Notes under the pieces: generated by a model
What the model was told of the DNA's origin: nothing
The model's database searches: none
Seen by the model: the letters and a program-made list of their open reading frames with translations, nothing else
Program-made: the position numbers and the translations under genes
From: Gammaproteobacteria bacterium UBA5078
GTDB lineage: Bacteria > Pseudomonadota > Gammaproteobacteria > Pseudomonadales > Pseudohongiellaceae
Length of the DNA: 64,000 nt
NCBI GenBank assembly: GCA_002416505.1
Contig: DIAM01000021.1
Coordinates: 429,118-493,117, forward strand
Direction of reading: 5' to 3'
Shown here: in pieces, positions 43,930-54,100 of the stretch
Position numbering within the stretch: position 1 is the first letter of the stretch
Layout of the letters: each line of letters begins with the position of its first letter

Positions 43930-46900
43930 CTAGCGAAAATCGCGAGAGCGCAGGGTCATGGCCGAGAGCCAGTGACTAAGATCCACGAGTGTGTGGGCAA
44001 TGATGTGCACCACGCCCTCGCTGATCTGCACCCTGCCGGAGACGCCAAGCAGGCTCGCCTCGCGCACCACTAGAGGCGCCTGCGCCGCTATGGCGGGCCA
44101 TACCACGACATTCAAGAAGCCGCTTTCGTCCTCTAGCGTCATAAAAGTGACTCCCGACGCCGTCTGTGGTCTCTGTCGAGAGGTCACTATGCCCGCGACC
44201 TTAACGCCACACCCATCCCTGAGCGTCGCCAACTCCTGCGCGGGCCGCACATGATAGCTGCGCAGGTGTTCGCGCAGGAGCGCCATGGGATGGCGCCGCA
44301 GCGTCAAACCAGTGCTGTTATAGTCGGCCATGATGTTCTGTGCCTCCGAAGGCTTGGGCAGCATAATGGGCAGCTGCACGGCCTCCGGCCAATCCTGCCC
44401 GCCCTCGAACAGCGGCAGCTTCTCCTCATAGCCAGCGACATCCCAGAACGCACGATAGCGATCCTGAGACAGGGGGCGCAACGCATCAGCGGCCGCTAGA
44501 CTCTCTCTATCGCGGGCATTGATACCGCTACGCTCCACCAGGGATTGCACGCTGCGATACGGCCCCGCGTGCCGCGCGTGGCAAAGCTGCTGTCCACCGA
44601 CTCTGGACAGGCCCTTGACCTGGCGCAGGCCAAGGCGGATTGCCGGGGCAGCCTCCGCCTCGTATACCAGCGTGCAGTCCCAAGCGCTGCTGTTCACATC
44701 TACCGGCAATACCAGAACGCCATGACGAACGGCATCCTGAACTAACTGCGCCGGCGCATAGAAGCCCATAGGCTGACTGTTAAGCAGCGCGCAAGTGAAG
44801 GCGGCAGGGTGGTGATGTTTTAACCATGAGGAGACATAGGCCAGAAGGGCGAAACTCGCCGAGTGCGATTCGGGGAAGCCATAGTCCGCGAAGCCCTTTA
44901 TCTGGCTATAGATCTGCGCGGAGAATTGCTCGGAATAACCGCGCTCGCGCATGCCGTCGGCTAATTTTTCCTGAAAAGGTTCCAGACCACCCTTTTTCTT
45001 CCAGGCCGCCATGGCCCTGCGCAGTTGATCCGCCTCGCCGCCACTAAAGCCGGCCGCGACGATGGCGATCTTCATCACCTGCTCTTGGAAGATAGGCACG
45101 CCGAGCGTGCGCGCCAGGACCTCGCGAATCTGTTCGCTCGGGTACACCACCTCCTCCTTGCCGCTGCGCCTAGCAAGATAGGGGTGCACCATATTGCCTT
45201 GAATCGGACCCGGCCGCACGATGGCGATCTGAATCACCAGGTCGTAATAATTCCTCGGCCGTAGCCGTGGCAGCATGCTCATCTGCGCACGCGACTCGAT
45301 CTGAAACACCCCCACCGTATCCGCCGCACAGATCATGTCATAGACACTGGGGTCTTCCACCGGAATAGAGTGCAGGGCGAGGGGGACGGCAGCCATGGGC
45401 GCAGCATTGACAAGATCGATGGCCTTGCGAATAGTCGTGAGCATGCCTAGGGCGAGCACATCCACCTTGAGTAGGCCCAGCGCCTCTAGGTCGTCCTTCT
45501 CCCATTGGATAACGGTCCTATCCGCCATCGCCGCATTCTCGACCGGCACCAATTCGGACAGCGGCCCCTGACTGATCACGAAGCCGCCCACGTGCTGCGA
45601 CAGATGGCGCGGAAAACCCATCAGCGTCCGCACTAGGGTTTGCAGCTGCGCGAAGCATGCGGGCGTCATCTCCAAGCCCGGCACCTCTCGCGTCTCGTCG
45701 AAGTCCCGCCCATACCAGTCCACGGACTTACTAAGCACTGCCGCATCCTGCGCACTGACGCCGAGGACGCCGGCGACATCCCTAATGGCGCTGCGGGCAC
45801 GATAGCAGATCACCGTGGCCGCCAAGGCCGCGCGATGTCGGCCGTACTTGGAGTAGATGTATTGAATGACCTCCTCGCGCCTCTCGTGCTCGAAGTCGAC
45901 ATCGATATCAGGCGGCTCGTCGCGCTCCTTGGACAGGAAGCGCTCGAAGAGCAATTGCATGCGCGCCGGGTCCACTGCGGTGATGCCTAGGCAATAGCAG
46001 ATCACCGAGTTAGCGGCCGAGCCGCGGCCCTGGCAGAGAATATTGCGACTACGGGCAAACACCACGATGTCGTGCACCGTGAGAAAGAAGTGCTCATAGC
46101 GCAGCTGCGCCACCAGACTCAGCTCTTTCTCCAGCAGAGTTAATACCCGCGCAGACGGGCCCTCCGGCCAGCGCTCGCGCATGCCGCGCTGCGTAAGCTC
46201 GCGCAGCCAAGAGGCCGCACTGTGCCCGGTGGGTACCAACTCGTGGGGGTATTCGTAGCGCAGCTCGTCGAGAGAGAAGTCGCAAAGAGAGGCGATCCTG
46301 GCGGACTCTGCCAGCAGGGCGGGGGGATAGAGCTTGGCGAGCCGCGCCCTGCTGCGCAGATGCTGTTCGCTATTGGGAGCCGTATCCCGCCCTAGCTGTG
46401 CCAGTGTCTTGCCTAGACGAATCGCCGTCAGCGTGTCCCGTAGCATGCGCCGCTGCGGCTCGTGCATCACGACTGCGCCGCTGGCTGTCAGAGGCAGGCC
46501 CAGCCGCTCACCCAAGGCCTGCAGGCTGGCTAGACGCCTCTTGTCGTGCCCATGCAGCAATAACTCGACCGCGATCCAAGTGCGCTCAGGACAGCGCGCC
46601 GCTAGCCACTGCGCCTGTTCCTGCTGCGCGCCCGGCCCCGGCAACCACAGGGCCAGGCACTCGCCTAGGTCTTGCGCCTCCACCAACGCCCTGTCGAGCG
46701 CGTAGTAGCCCTTCGCAGCACCCCGGCGCCCTGTGGTGATGAGATTAGATAACTGGCCATAGCCGCGCCGAGAACGCGCCAAGAGGACGAAGCGCAGGCC
46801 ATCGTCCAACAGGAAACGACTGCCAATCAGCAGATGCAGAGGAGTATCCCGCGCGGCGACATGGGCGCGCACGACCCCGCTCAAGGAGCACTCATCGGTA

Positions 46901-47025
46901 ATCGCTAGGGCCTGATAAGCAAGCGCACAGGCTTGTCTCACCAACTCCTCCGGTGAGGAGGCGCCATGCAGGAAGGTGTAATTGCTGAGGCAATGCAGCT
47001 CAGCATAGGGGGGCAGGGAGTTCAT
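43930..47025 (-). CDS. dnaE2: Error-prone DNA polymerase DnaE2
   Basis: 1031 residues from ATG 47025 (the frame is open to ATG 47067, which overlaps the LexA box). N-terminal PHP domain (YAELHCLSNYTFLHGASSPEELV), then the C-family polymerase palm with catalytic acids in PPDIDVDFEHERREEVIQYIYSKYG, and a C-terminal OB fold (GVKVAGIVTSRQRPQTASGVTFMTLEDE). Performs SOS mutagenic bypass with ImuA/ImuB. It is convergent to imuAB, with 41 nt between the stops. Confidence 0.95.
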   Translation of the reverse strand: MNSLPPYAELHCLSNYTFLHGASSPEELVRQACALAYQALAITDECSLSGVVRAHVAARDTPLHLLIGSRFLLDDGLRFVLLARSRRGYGQLSNLITTGRRGAAKGYYALDRALVEAQDLGECLALWLPGPGAQQEQAQWLAARCPERTWIAVELLLHGHDKRRLASLQALGERLGLPLTASGAVVMHEPQRRMLRDTLTAIRLGKTLAQLGRDTAPNSEQHLRSRARLAKLYPPALLAESARIASLCDFSLDELRYEYPHELVPTGHSAASWLRELTQRGMRERWPEGPSARVLTLLEKELSLVAQLRYEHFFLTVHDIVVFARSRNILCQGRGSAANSVICYCLGITAVDPARMQLLFERFLSKERDEPPDIDVDFEHERREEVIQYIYSKYGRHRAALAATVICYRARSAIRDVAGVLGVSAQDAAVLSKSVDWYGRDFDETREVPGLEMTPACFAQLQTLVRTLMGFPRHLSQHVGGFVISQGPLSELVPVENAAMADRTVIQWEKDDLEALGLLKVDVLALGMLTTIRKAIDLVNAAPMAAVPLALHSIPVEDPSVYDMICAADTVGVFQIESRAQMSMLPRLRPRNYYDLVIQIAIVRPGPIQGNMVHPYLARRSGKEEVVYPSEQIREVLARTLGVPIFQEQVMKIAIVAAGFSGGEADQLRRAMAAWKKKGGLEPFQEKLADGMRERGYSEQFSAQIYSQIKGFADYGFPESHSASFALLAYVSSWLKHHHPAAFTCALLNSQPMGFYAPAQLVQDAVRHGVLVLPVDVNSSAWDCTLVYEAEAAPAIRLGLRQVKGLSRVGGQQLCHARHAGPYRSVQSLVERSGINARDRESLAAADALRPLSQDRYRAFWDVAGYEEKLPLFEGGQDWPEAVQLPIMLPKPSEAQNIMADYNSTGLTLRRHPMALLREHLRSYHVRPAQELATLRDGCGVKVAGIVTSRQRPQTASGVTFMTLEDESGFLNVVVWPAIAAQAPLVVREASLLGVSGRVQISEGVVHIIAHTLVDLSHWLSAMTLRSRDFR

Positions 47026-47041
47026 GGGGCACACACAGATA

Positions 47042-47057
47042 CTGTTTATATATACAG
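47042..47057 (-). promoter_or_regulatory. LexA (SOS) box of dnaE2
   Basis: Perfect CTGT-N8-ACAG (plus strand CTGT-TTATATAT-ACAG), 17 nt upstream of the dnaE2 start at 47025. Eight central bases are A/T as in the imuA box, so both operons should respond to the same LexA. Confidence 0.85.
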
Positions 47058-47114
47058 TATTCTTCATGCCTCACGCAGTCAATCCCCAGATCGATATAGC
47101 GGCCTTAGCGAGTC

Positions 47115-47465
47115 CTAGAATAGCTCGATACCGAAGCGGCGCACTAAGACGGCAAACAGGGTGAAACACAGCATCGTCAAGCCCACACAAACGAGCAGCG
47201 TCGTCCAGAAACCGAATCTTGGTAAAAGAAAGGGGAAGACGAGAAACATCGGCAGCGTGGGCAGCACATACCAGAAGGTATACCACGCATGATTAGCGAT
47301 CTTCTCTTGCGATTGATTCTCCACATAGAGCCAGATCAAGGTAAGGACCGTGACCATCGGCAGGGCGGCGAGCAGCGCACCAAATTTGTCGCTACGCTTT
47401 GCGACCTCGGACACTAGTACTATCACTGCGGCAGTGAGGAAATACTTACTAATCAGCCACGTCAT
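47115..47465 (-). CDS. DUF3147 family membrane protein
   Basis: 116 residues with about four transmembrane helices (residues ~5-20, 32-48, 62-80, 85-108). DUF3147-like pattern KYFLTAAVIVLVSEVAKRSDKFGALLAALPMVTVLTLIW. AGAGG stands 9 nt before the ATG. Function unknown; neighbouring dnaE2 and mrcB give no hint. Confidence 0.8.
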   Translation of the reverse strand: MTWLISKYFLTAAVIVLVSEVAKRSDKFGALLAALPMVTVLTLIWLYVENQSQEKIANHAWYTFWYVLPTLPMFLVFPFLLPRFGFWTTLLVCVGLTMLCFTLFAVLVRRFGIELF

Positions 47466-47678
47466 CGCTTAGAACCTCTTTGTATTCTCAATCAACTGCG
47501 CAGGGAAAAAGTATGCCAGCACGGACCTAGGCTAGACCCGGGCGAACTGGCAATGCTGTGTGGGCAAACTTTCTATCGCTCCTTGCAGTCAAAGAGCCGT
47601 GAACCATTCGTCAATCCTCGCGTTCTAGATGCCAAGCTCATAGCGGTAAAGCACGCGCAAATGCAATAATGCCCCCTT

Positions 47679-50012
47679 ATGGAAAAAAGTAAACCCGAGA
47701 CAGATCAACACGGCCAACAAGCCCCGCGGAAACGGCGCTGGTGGCCATTGCTAAGGCGCCTTAGCCTCGCGCTAAGCGTCGCCGTGGTGCTGTGGTGCCT
47801 ATGGATAGATTTCGAGATCAGGCGCGACTTCGAGGCGCTGCAATGGGCTCTGCCTGCGCGCCTGTACGCCCGCCCCCTAGAGTTGTATGCAGGCGCCCCC
47901 ACAAGCCAGGCGGAGCTGAGTAATTATCTCGATCATCTGGGCTATCGGGAATCGACGCAGGTCGAGGGGCCTGGAGAATATCAGCGCAGTCCCTCGCGGA
48001 TACGCCTATGGACACGAGGCTTCGATTTCTGGGATGGCGCCGAACCTAGCCTGCCCCTGAACGTAGAGTTCGATGGCCGCATGGTCCGCGCGCTATGGGG
48101 TGAGCAGAATACTGGCGACCTCGCTCTGGTGCGGTTAGAGCCTGCAGAGATCGCCCAGATCAATCCCAATACCGGTGAAGACCGTGTGCCCGTCCGACTA
48201 AGTGACGTGCCGCAAGCCCTCATCGACGCCATCATCGCAGTGGAGGATCAGCGTTACTTCAGCCACTTTGGTGTAGACCCCATCGGGATCGGTCGTGCCC
48301 TAGTCGCGAATCTGCGCGCAGGCAGCATCGTGCAGGGCGGCAGCACACTGACCCAGCAGCTAATAAAGAACCTCTATCTAAGCCGACAGCAGACATTGCG
48401 CCGCAAGATCGAGGAGGCACTCATGGCGCTCGCGCTGGAGCTGCACTTTAGCAAGGAGGAGATTCTTCAGGCCTATATGAACGAGGTCTTTCTCGGCCAA
48501 CAGGGCAACCGAGCGATCCACGGCTTTGCACTCGCCTCCGAATATTATTTCGCACGCCCACTGAGCGAGTTGTCCCTCGCCGAGCTCGCGACGCTGGCGG
48601 GCCTGCCGCGAGGCGCCTCCTACTACAACCCGAGACGCTACCCCGAGCGCGCCACCCAGCGCCGCGATATCGTATTGGGCCGCATGCTGAGCCAGGGCTA
48701 TATCACGGCCCAACAGAACACTACCGCCACGCGAGAGCCGCTCAAGGTCGCCTCCAGCGCCCCTAGCCGAGGCCAGACCTACCCGGCATTCTTGGAGCTG
48801 GTGCGAGAGAACTTAGCCCGTGACTACGACAGGGAGGCCTTGCAGACCGAAGGCCTGCGCATCTTCACGACCCTGGACCTGCGCGTGCAGGATACGATCG
48901 ACGCCAATCTCGAGGCCTCCGTGAAGTCGGTAGAGCGCGCCGCGGCGAATGGCTCCGAGGGGCATCTCGAAGCGGCCGTCGTCATCAGCGATGCCATAAC
49001 GGGAGAGGTGCGCGGCCTTGCCGGCGGCCGACAACGCGGCTTTGCCGGTTTCAATCGCGCCCTGAATGCGCGGCGCCCAATCGGCTCATTGGTAAAACCG
49101 GCAATCTATCTAGCCGCTCTAGAGTCGCGGCAATACTCCCTCGCCTCGGTATTGGCCGACCGCCCCGTCAGCATCCCCTTGTCCGGCACTCAAGTCTGGT
49201 CCCCGACAAATTACGATGACAAGCTCTACGGGGATGTCTACCTGTTCGATGCGCTAGAGCGCTCGATGAACTTAGCCACCGTCGATCTGGGCATGCAGCT
49301 GGGCATCGACTCGGTTGCGCGCATGTTAGAGAAACTCGGTTACGACGAGAATATCCCACTCTACCCCTCGCTCCTGCTCGGTGCCATCGACATGGCCCCT
49401 ATCGAGGTCGCACAGCTTTATCAGACGCTGGCCAGCAACGGCTTCCGCTCACCCCTGCGCGCGGTCGAGGCGGTCACCACCGCCCAGGGCGAGCGCTTAG
49501 AGCGCTATGGCATCGAGACAGTACAAGTCAGCGACCCCGAGTCGATGTATCTGCTGGAGTATGCGCTGCAGGGCGTTTTCAAACGCGGCACCGCGAAGAG
49601 TGTCACCGGCCGCATGGAAGACAGCCTGCCACTGGCGGGGAAGACGGGCACCACCAATGACCTGCGCGATAGCTGGTTTGCCGGTTATGGCGATGACTTA
49701 GTGGGCGTGGTGTGGCTGGGCTATGACGACAATCGCGACACCGGCTTGACCGGGGCGACTGGCGCCTTGCGAGTCTGGAGCGAACTGATGAGCGACCTCA
49801 ATATTAAGCCGCGCCTTACCCTGCCTCCGTCTAAGATCGTGTGGCAAGAGGTCGCCTCTCAAGCCGTGCAACAGGACACAGAGCGCGACTGTCGTTCTGT
49901 GCAGTCGCTGCCCTTCATGCCTGGCCGTCTACCCAGCAGCGCGGTTAGCTGCGAGGATGATGAGTCAATCCTACAGAGTATTTTCGATCGAATGCGAGGT
50001 CTAGGCCGGTGA
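47679..50012 (+). CDS. mrcB: Penicillin-binding protein 1B
   Basis: 777-residue bifunctional peptidoglycan synthase. One membrane helix (~25-42), a UB2H-like region (~70-155), the glycosyltransferase domain (AVEDQRYFSHFGVDPIGIGR, GGSTLTQQLIKNLYL, ~190-360) and the transpeptidase with SxxK in GSLVKP, SxN in SMNLA and KTGTTND. No clear ribosome site precedes the ATG. Its stop overlaps the next start (GTGA). Confidence 0.95.
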   Translation: MEKSKPETDQHGQQAPRKRRWWPLLRRLSLALSVAVVLWCLWIDFEIRRDFEALQWALPARLYARPLELYAGAPTSQAELSNYLDHLGYRESTQVEGPGEYQRSPSRIRLWTRGFDFWDGAEPSLPLNVEFDGRMVRALWGEQNTGDLALVRLEPAEIAQINPNTGEDRVPVRLSDVPQALIDAIIAVEDQRYFSHFGVDPIGIGRALVANLRAGSIVQGGSTLTQQLIKNLYLSRQQTLRRKIEEALMALALELHFSKEEILQAYMNEVFLGQQGNRAIHGFALASEYYFARPLSELSLAELATLAGLPRGASYYNPRRYPERATQRRDIVLGRMLSQGYITAQQNTTATREPLKVASSAPSRGQTYPAFLELVRENLARDYDREALQTEGLRIFTTLDLRVQDTIDANLEASVKSVERAAANGSEGHLEAAVVISDAITGEVRGLAGGRQRGFAGFNRALNARRPIGSLVKPAIYLAALESRQYSLASVLADRPVSIPLSGTQVWSPTNYDDKLYGDVYLFDALERSMNLATVDLGMQLGIDSVARMLEKLGYDENIPLYPSLLLGAIDMAPIEVAQLYQTLASNGFRSPLRAVEAVTTAQGERLERYGIETVQVSDPESMYLLEYALQGVFKRGTAKSVTGRMEDSLPLAGKTGTTNDLRDSWFAGYGDDLVGVVWLGYDDNRDTGLTGATGALRVWSELMSDLNIKPRLTLPPSKIVWQEVASQAVQQDTERDCRSVQSLPFMPGRLPSSAVSCEDDESILQSIFDRMRGLGR

Positions 50013-50512
50013 TTCTGCGTGTAAGTTGGATTTTGAGTTTCAGCATTCTCGCCGGCTGTGCGACCTATAGCACGGGCCGCGGTATTCCAGCGCCGGTGGA
50101 GTCGCGTGACGGCAACGTCAGCGATCGGCAAGCCACGAATACTAGCCCCGAGGAGCTACCAGGGAACGCCCCGATCCAGCGCCAGGAGGTTCCGCAAACC
50201 GAGGTGCCGCCGGCACGTAGCCCAATAATAGTGACTCCCGCCCCTGCAGAGCCTGCGAGCGCCTCCTCGACGCTACTGGCCGGCGTTGACGCCGCGATCG
50301 CCGAGGGTGACTTGGAACGGGCCGCCGCATTGTGCGAGCGCGCGTTGCGCATCAACCCCAGGGATGCCCTGTTCTGGTATCGACTCGCGAGCGTGCGTGT
50401 GCAACAGGGAAGGTCAAGTGAAGCGGAGGGCTTTGCAAGACGCGCATTGAGTTACTCCACTGGCGACCCCGCGTTAACGGGACAAATCAATACCTTGCTG
50501 CGCGACCTGTAG
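50009..50512 (+). CDS. TPR lipoprotein downstream of PBP1b
   Basis: 167 residues from GTG 50009, overlapping the mrcB stop by 4 bp. A signal with lipobox SILAGC (Cys17) is followed by a proline-rich linker (~35-85) and a tetratricopeptide pair (IAEGDLERAAALCERALRINPRDALFWYRLASVRVQQGRSSEAEGFARRAL). Probably an outer-membrane lipoprotein translated with PBP1b; it may act like LpoB/LpoA or CpoB as an activator, which is inference. Confidence 0.8.
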   Translation: MILRVSWILSFSILAGCATYSTGRGIPAPVESRDGNVSDRQATNTSPEELPGNAPIQRQEVPQTEVPPARSPIIVTPAPAEPASASSTLLAGVDAAIAEGDLERAAALCERALRINPRDALFWYRLASVRVQQGRSSEAEGFARRALSYSTGDPALTGQINTLLRDL

Positions 50513-50527
50513 AGCCCACAGCGGTGT

Positions 50528-50722
50528 TTAGTCTGGATATTTATCGACCAACAACTCTCCGCCAACCGCCCAGTTCTCTTTTTTCACTTCGTCGATCACG
50601 ACGAAAATAGAAGCCTCACTCACGTTAATAATGCGTGCCGTCTCTTTCGTCAGGGCTTGCGCTAACTCACGCTTGTGTTCGCGCGATCTACCTTCGAGTA
50701 TTTCAACTTTTATGATGGGCAT
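50528..50722 (-). CDS. 4-oxalocrotonate tautomerase family protein
   Basis: 64 residues, the usual size. The catalytic amino-terminal proline follows Met (MPIIKVEILEGRSREHKRELAQALT), and the Arg/strand pattern INVSEASIFVVIDEVKKENWAVGG is typical. AGGAA precedes the ATG. Last gene of an operon after the RND transporter and thioesterase, 15 nt downstream of the latter. Substrate unknown, likely an enol/keto compound. Confidence 0.9.
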   Translation of the reverse strand: MPIIKVEILEGRSREHKRELAQALTKETARIINVSEASIFVVIDEVKKENWAVGGELLVDKYPD

Positions 50723-50737
50723 ACTGCTTCCTCAGCC

Positions 50738-51157
50738 TTACACATTGGGACGTGGATAGAGAATCATCTGCGTGCAGCGAAACAACGCCAAGGTCTTGCC
50801 AGTGGCTTTCTCGGTCACCACCGCGTCCCACACTTGAGTCGATCTGCCAAGATGCACCGGCGTAGCCACGGACTCTATGATTCCCGACCGAGCGGTGCCT
50901 AAGTGATTGGATTTTAACTCTACCGTAGTGAAGCCCGTGGCGCCGTCTGGGAGATTCGCGATGCATCCATAGCCCGTCGTGGTATCGGCGAGCGTGACCA
51001 CGGCACCGGCATGCAGATAGCCATTAGGCGCCATGTGTTTCTTCTTAACATCGAGCTGCGCTACGATCTGCTCGGCGCTGATCTTGGTGACGACTATATC
51101 GAGGAGGCCTGGAAGCTTGTCCGCTCCGCGCGCCATGAACTCTTCTGGTTTTAACAT
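50738..51157 (-). CDS. PaaI-like hot-dog thioesterase
   Basis: 139 residues with the PaaI-type signature HAGAVVTLADTTTGYGCIANLP (residues ~51-72) and TVELKSNHLGTA. Hydrolyses an acyl- or aryl-CoA thioester. AAGGA stands 6 nt before the ATG. It begins only 9 nt after the RND permease stop, so it is probably co-transcribed with the efflux genes. Confidence 0.88.
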   Translation of the reverse strand: MLKPEEFMARGADKLPGLLDIVVTKISAEQIVAQLDVKKKHMAPNGYLHAGAVVTLADTTTGYGCIANLPDGATGFTTVELKSNHLGTARSGIIESVATPVHLGRSTQVWDAVVTEKATGKTLALFRCTQMILYPRPNV

Positions 51158-51166
51158 CTCGTATCC

Positions 51167-54100
51167 TTAGTTCGTGTCTAATACAGACTTCATAGTGGCC
51201 TCTGCGGGCTCGCGCACTCGCAGGCTCAGTCGGCACACCGCCGGGACCACCAATAGGGTTAGCAGCGTCGACGCGATGAGGCCCGAGATAATGGCCCAAG
51301 CCATCGGGGGCCATAGTGTCGAGGAAGAGAAGGCTAAAGGCAATAAGCCTGTGACCGTGGTCGCGGTCGTCAATAGAATCGGGCGCGTGCGCCTCGCTAC
51401 CGCGTCATCCACGGCCGTAGTTAAGTCGGCTCCCGCGCGCAGTTGTTGATCGATATAGTCGATCAATACGATCGCGTTATTGACCACGATGCCCACGAGT
51501 GCGATCACACCCAGCAGAGGTTGGAAGCCGAATGGGGAGTCGCTGAGAATCAGTCCGGGAAATATTCCGGCGGCCGCTAGCGGAACCGTCAATAGGACGA
51601 TACCCACGCGCTTATAGGAATTGAATTGCAGCAACAGGAAGAACAGCAGCAGGAGTATGCCGATGGGGGCGACTGCGAAGATCGCCTGATTCGCCTCACC
51701 CGAACTCTCTAGGTCTCCACCAAACTCGATGCGCGCGCCATCGGGCAATGGATCAAGGCGCAGGCCTTCGTTGAGTTCGTCGACGATGTTGCTGAAGCTA
51801 TAGCCCTCGGCGAGCCCGCTGGTGATCGTCAACACGCGGACACCATTGCGATGGTGGATGCTCGCCACATTCCAATCCGCCTCCGTGCGTCCAATCAGGC
51901 TAATTGGGATCGGCTCGTTGGCCTGATTGAAGATGTAGCTGGACATGACGTCGGACACACTCAGGCGCGTGCCCTCGTTGGAGCGCAACACGATTGGGAT
52001 TGGGTCTAATTCTTGGCGGTATTGTTCGATGGGTAAGCCAAGAGTGCGCGCGAAGAGTGTCTGTGCGATGTCCACCCGTCCCAATCCATAGCGCTGGGCA
52101 CTCGCGTCATCCACTGCGATGCGCAGCACGGGTGTGCCGTTATCGATATCGGTGCGCACGTCCACCGCACCGGGAATCGCTTTGAGTAATGCGAATAATT
52201 TCTCTGCGGCCAGCAAGCGGGATTCGTCATTGCTGTGATAGACCCTGACCTCGACCGGTGCGACACGGGGCGGCCCCTGTGCGAGCGTCCCTGCCACGAT
52301 CTCCAGCTCGGGATAGTTCGACGCCACTCGCTCGCGCACCCACTCGATGACCGCGCCGGTCTGCTCCAGTCGCTGCGTATTCACCACTAGCCGCGCGCGA
52401 TTCGGAGACTGGGAGGCCAGCGGGAGATTGTAGTAGAAACCCGGCCCAGTATCGCCGACGAAGCGGTGAATGCTGACGACGCCCTCGAGCGCGCGCAGTT
52501 CTCGCTCCAGGGTCTCGGCCATCGTGTTAGTGCGCGAGATATCCGTGCCCTCTGGCAGGAACATCTCCACTACCACTTGGGGCCTATCGGCGTTCGGGAA
52601 GAATTGAAAACTTAGCAGGGGCACTAGCAGGAAGCTTAGCACTGGGAGCGATAAGCCCCCCAAGACTATGGATCTTGGAAAGCGTCTGCTCAGTCTCGCC
52701 AATCGATTGCCCAGCCCCTCGACCCAAGCGGTGCGATTGGAGACATGGGGTTTTAGAAAACGCGCCGCGAGCAGGGGGGCGATACTCACTGCGAGTAGAT
52801 AACTGACACTAAGTGTCAGCATTATCATCACGGGAATGCCGCGGGTGAAGTCGGCGGTGCCGCCTTTGGACAGTAGCAATGGCGTGAACGCTGCGAGCGT
52901 GGTAGCGGTAGAGGCGCCAAGTGGCCCAACTAACTCGATGACGGCAGAGCGCAGCGCCTGCCCACGACTCTCGCCCTCGTTGAGGCGATGCTGAATGTTC
53001 TCCACCATTACGATCGCATTGTCGATCAGTATGCCCAACGATATCACTAAGCCTATGACCGCGATCTGATGGAGTACGCCGCCCGCGAAGTCGTAGACAC
53101 CTAGGCTAATCAGCGTCACCAGCGGCAGCATGCTCGCCACTAGGATTCCCATGCGCCAACCCATTCCATAGAACAAGATTAAGGTGATGATGCCCATGCT
53201 AATCAGGAGATTGCCTTGCAGGTCACTCAAGCGCTTGTCGACCTGCTCCGGCTGGTAGAACATCTCTTGGATACTCAGGGGCGCGAAGTCGCCCTTAATG
53301 GCAGCGACACGCTCGCGCACATTCTCGCCGAAGGCGATCGCATCGACCTGATTGTGCTGCGCGAAAATGCTCACTGCCACGACCTGCTCGCCGTCCTGCC
53401 AAGTACTCGGCGCGGGCGGTTCTGTGGCCGATCGCCACACTTGGGCGATCGCGGATAGGGGCACACTGCCACCGCTGGGGATGGGGATCTGCGTATTGCG
53501 CAGAGACTCGAGGCTCGTGAATTCATTGTTGGACAGTAGATTGATCCTAGTGTCCCCCACCACGAGAAAGCCACCTGGCGCTACCTGATTGCGTTGCCCA
53601 ATCAGATTCGCCAGCGTGCCGGGACTAATCCCGAGGCGCGCCATCTCCGCATCGCGGAGCGCTATGTTGATCTGTTCCTTGCTGTCGCCCTCAAGCTCTA
53701 TTCTCGAGACCCCGGGCAGGTTCATCAACTGACGCTTGATCTGCTCCGCCGCCTGGCTCAGGGTCACGATGGAGGCGTCGCCTGCGACTGCGAGGACCAC
53801 CGCAGGTAGTCCCGTCAAGCGGTCTTCGAGGGTTAGGTCTTGCACTCCCTCGGGAAACTGGGTACGCGCGCGGTTCATGGCGATTCGCACACGATCCCAT
53901 GCAGCGTCAGTCGCATAGATCGAATCCAGCAAGACTACCGTCACGACGGCGACGCCGGTGCGCGCGGTGGCCGAGAACTCTAGCACTTCCTCGACCTGTG
54001 ATATCTCATCTTGCAGTGGCTCGAGGACGAGGCGCTCCATGGTCTCGGCGGGCGCGCCTGGGTAGAGCACGGTTATCAGGCCCGTGCGTGCGGGAAAGAA

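Noticed and set aside
47026..47067. Alternative dnaE2 start at 47067
   Set aside because: It would place the LexA box inside the coding sequence and adds residues unlike the family N-terminus.
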